A program made the position numbers and the translations under genes. Shown here in pieces: positions 5,124-5,434 of a DNA stretch of 5,434 nt. The DNA comes from Pseudomonas sp. PGPPP3. Its GTDB lineage: Bacteria; Pseudomonadota; Gammaproteobacteria; Pseudomonadales; Pseudomonadaceae. The first letter of the stretch is position 1, and every line of letters begins with the position of its first letter. Below the pieces are notes generated by a model. The model was not told the origin of the DNA and made no database searches. It saw only the letters and a program-made list of their open reading frames with translations. The stretch covers positions 1-5,434 of the forward strand of contig NKIE01000222.1 in the NCBI GenBank assembly GCA_002256055.1, given 5' to 3'.

Positions 5124-5335
5124 GATCGGTTCCAGTTGAGTTGCCGGTAAAAATCGTGCGAATGCGCTAGTGACCTATCTTGCCGGTGGCTGACAAGCCC
5201 TTGTGCGAATCTTTTACGGTGCAATCCGCCTGTGCAGGCGCTTTGCGTCTGTCAGGGGGTTGACGGGTTCGCTATCATAAGCGCTTTGACTTGGCCGGCC
5301 TACCCTGGCCAGGCACCTGTACGATCAAGGACACC
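5124..5335. promoter_or_regulatory. Divergent ppiB-glnS intergenic promoter region
   Basis: The 212-bp gap must drive ppiB-lpxH leftward and glnS rightward. For glnS, TATCAT (5273-5278) is a good -10 with CTGTCA (5249-5254) 18 bases upstream; the nearby TTGACG (5260-5265) looks like a -35 but has no -10 at the right distance. For ppiB, TTGTCA on the reverse strand (5196-5191) is a possible -35, but I found no matching -10. A perfect 6-bp hairpin with a two-base loop (5227-5232 with 5235-5240) lies in the middle; its role is unknown. Confidence 0.4.
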
Positions 5336-5434
5336 ATGAGCAAGCCTGAAATCCCCAGCGTTTCTCCTTCGAACTTCCTCCGCCAGATTGTTCAGAGCGA
5401 TCTGGATGCCGGTAAGCACGTCAAAATCGTCACG
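5336..5434 (+). CDS. glnS: Glutaminyl-tRNA synthetase, first 33 codons, truncated by window edge
   Basis: GlnRS is the class I synthetase that charges tRNA-Gln with glutamine in the cytoplasm. Only the N-terminal lead-in is present. NFLRQIVQSDLDAGKH (13-28) matches the segment found in bacterial and eukaryotic GlnRS just before the FPPEPNGYLHIGH nucleotide-binding motif, which lies beyond the window. This segment separates GlnRS from GluRS, which lacks it. AAGGA (5327-5331) stands four bases before the ATG. The position next to ppiB and lpxH agrees with the Pseudomonas order I remember. Confidence 0.93.
   Translation, partial: MSKPEIPSVSPSNFLRQIVQSDLDAGKHVKIVT

Noticed and set aside
4683..5150. 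Plus-strand open frame of 155 codons
   Set aside because: Antisense shadow of ppiB, which is unmistakable on the reverse strand.

Overview
The window reads as a core chromosomal segment of a Pseudomonas species, probably of the fluorescens/putida side of the genus. The basis is protein similarity recalled from memory (AcnB, MiaE, LpxH, PpiB and GlnRS all match the Pseudomonas forms), a moderately high G+C content, and a gene order that matches, as I remember it, the acnB - small conserved gene - usp - lpxH - ppiB - glnS neighbourhood of P. aeruginosa. I see no insertion sequence, prophage, CRISPR array, tRNA or rRNA gene. No database search was possible.

Layout: positions 1-1301 (minus) hold the N-terminal half of aconitase B (acnB), cut by the window edge. 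Positions 1302-1754 are a 450-bp gap that is mostly the long 5' leader of acnB. It has a good sigma70-type promoter at 1639-1667, a perfect 16-bp inverted repeat enclosing further nested stems, and a possible 32-codon upstream reading frame. Positions 1755-2231 (plus) encode a DUF1289-type four-cysteine protein. A bidirectional terminator (2248-2277) separates it from a convergent tandem-domain universal stress protein gene (2292-3134, minus). Between this gene and the divergent miaE (3292-3906, plus) lies a near-perfect Anr/FNR box at 3197-3210. It is placed for class II activation of usp and also lies upstream of the miaE promoter. miaE meets lpxH tail to tail with no base between the stop codons. 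lpxH (3907-4632) and ppiB (4629-5123) form a minus-strand operon with a 4-base GTGA overlap. A 212-bp divergent promoter region follows, and then the first 33 codons of glnS (5336-5434, plus).

Functionally these are mostly housekeeping genes: TCA cycle (acnB), lipid A synthesis (lpxH), peptidyl-prolyl isomerisation (ppiB), tRNA charging (glnS) and tRNA modification (miaE). The usp-miaE divergence suggests an oxygen-related theme, since a stress protein with an Anr-type promoter is paired with an O2-consuming diiron hydroxylase. The most unusual structure is the acnB leader, which looks like a folded cis-regulatory RNA. That reading rests on base-pairing potential alone.
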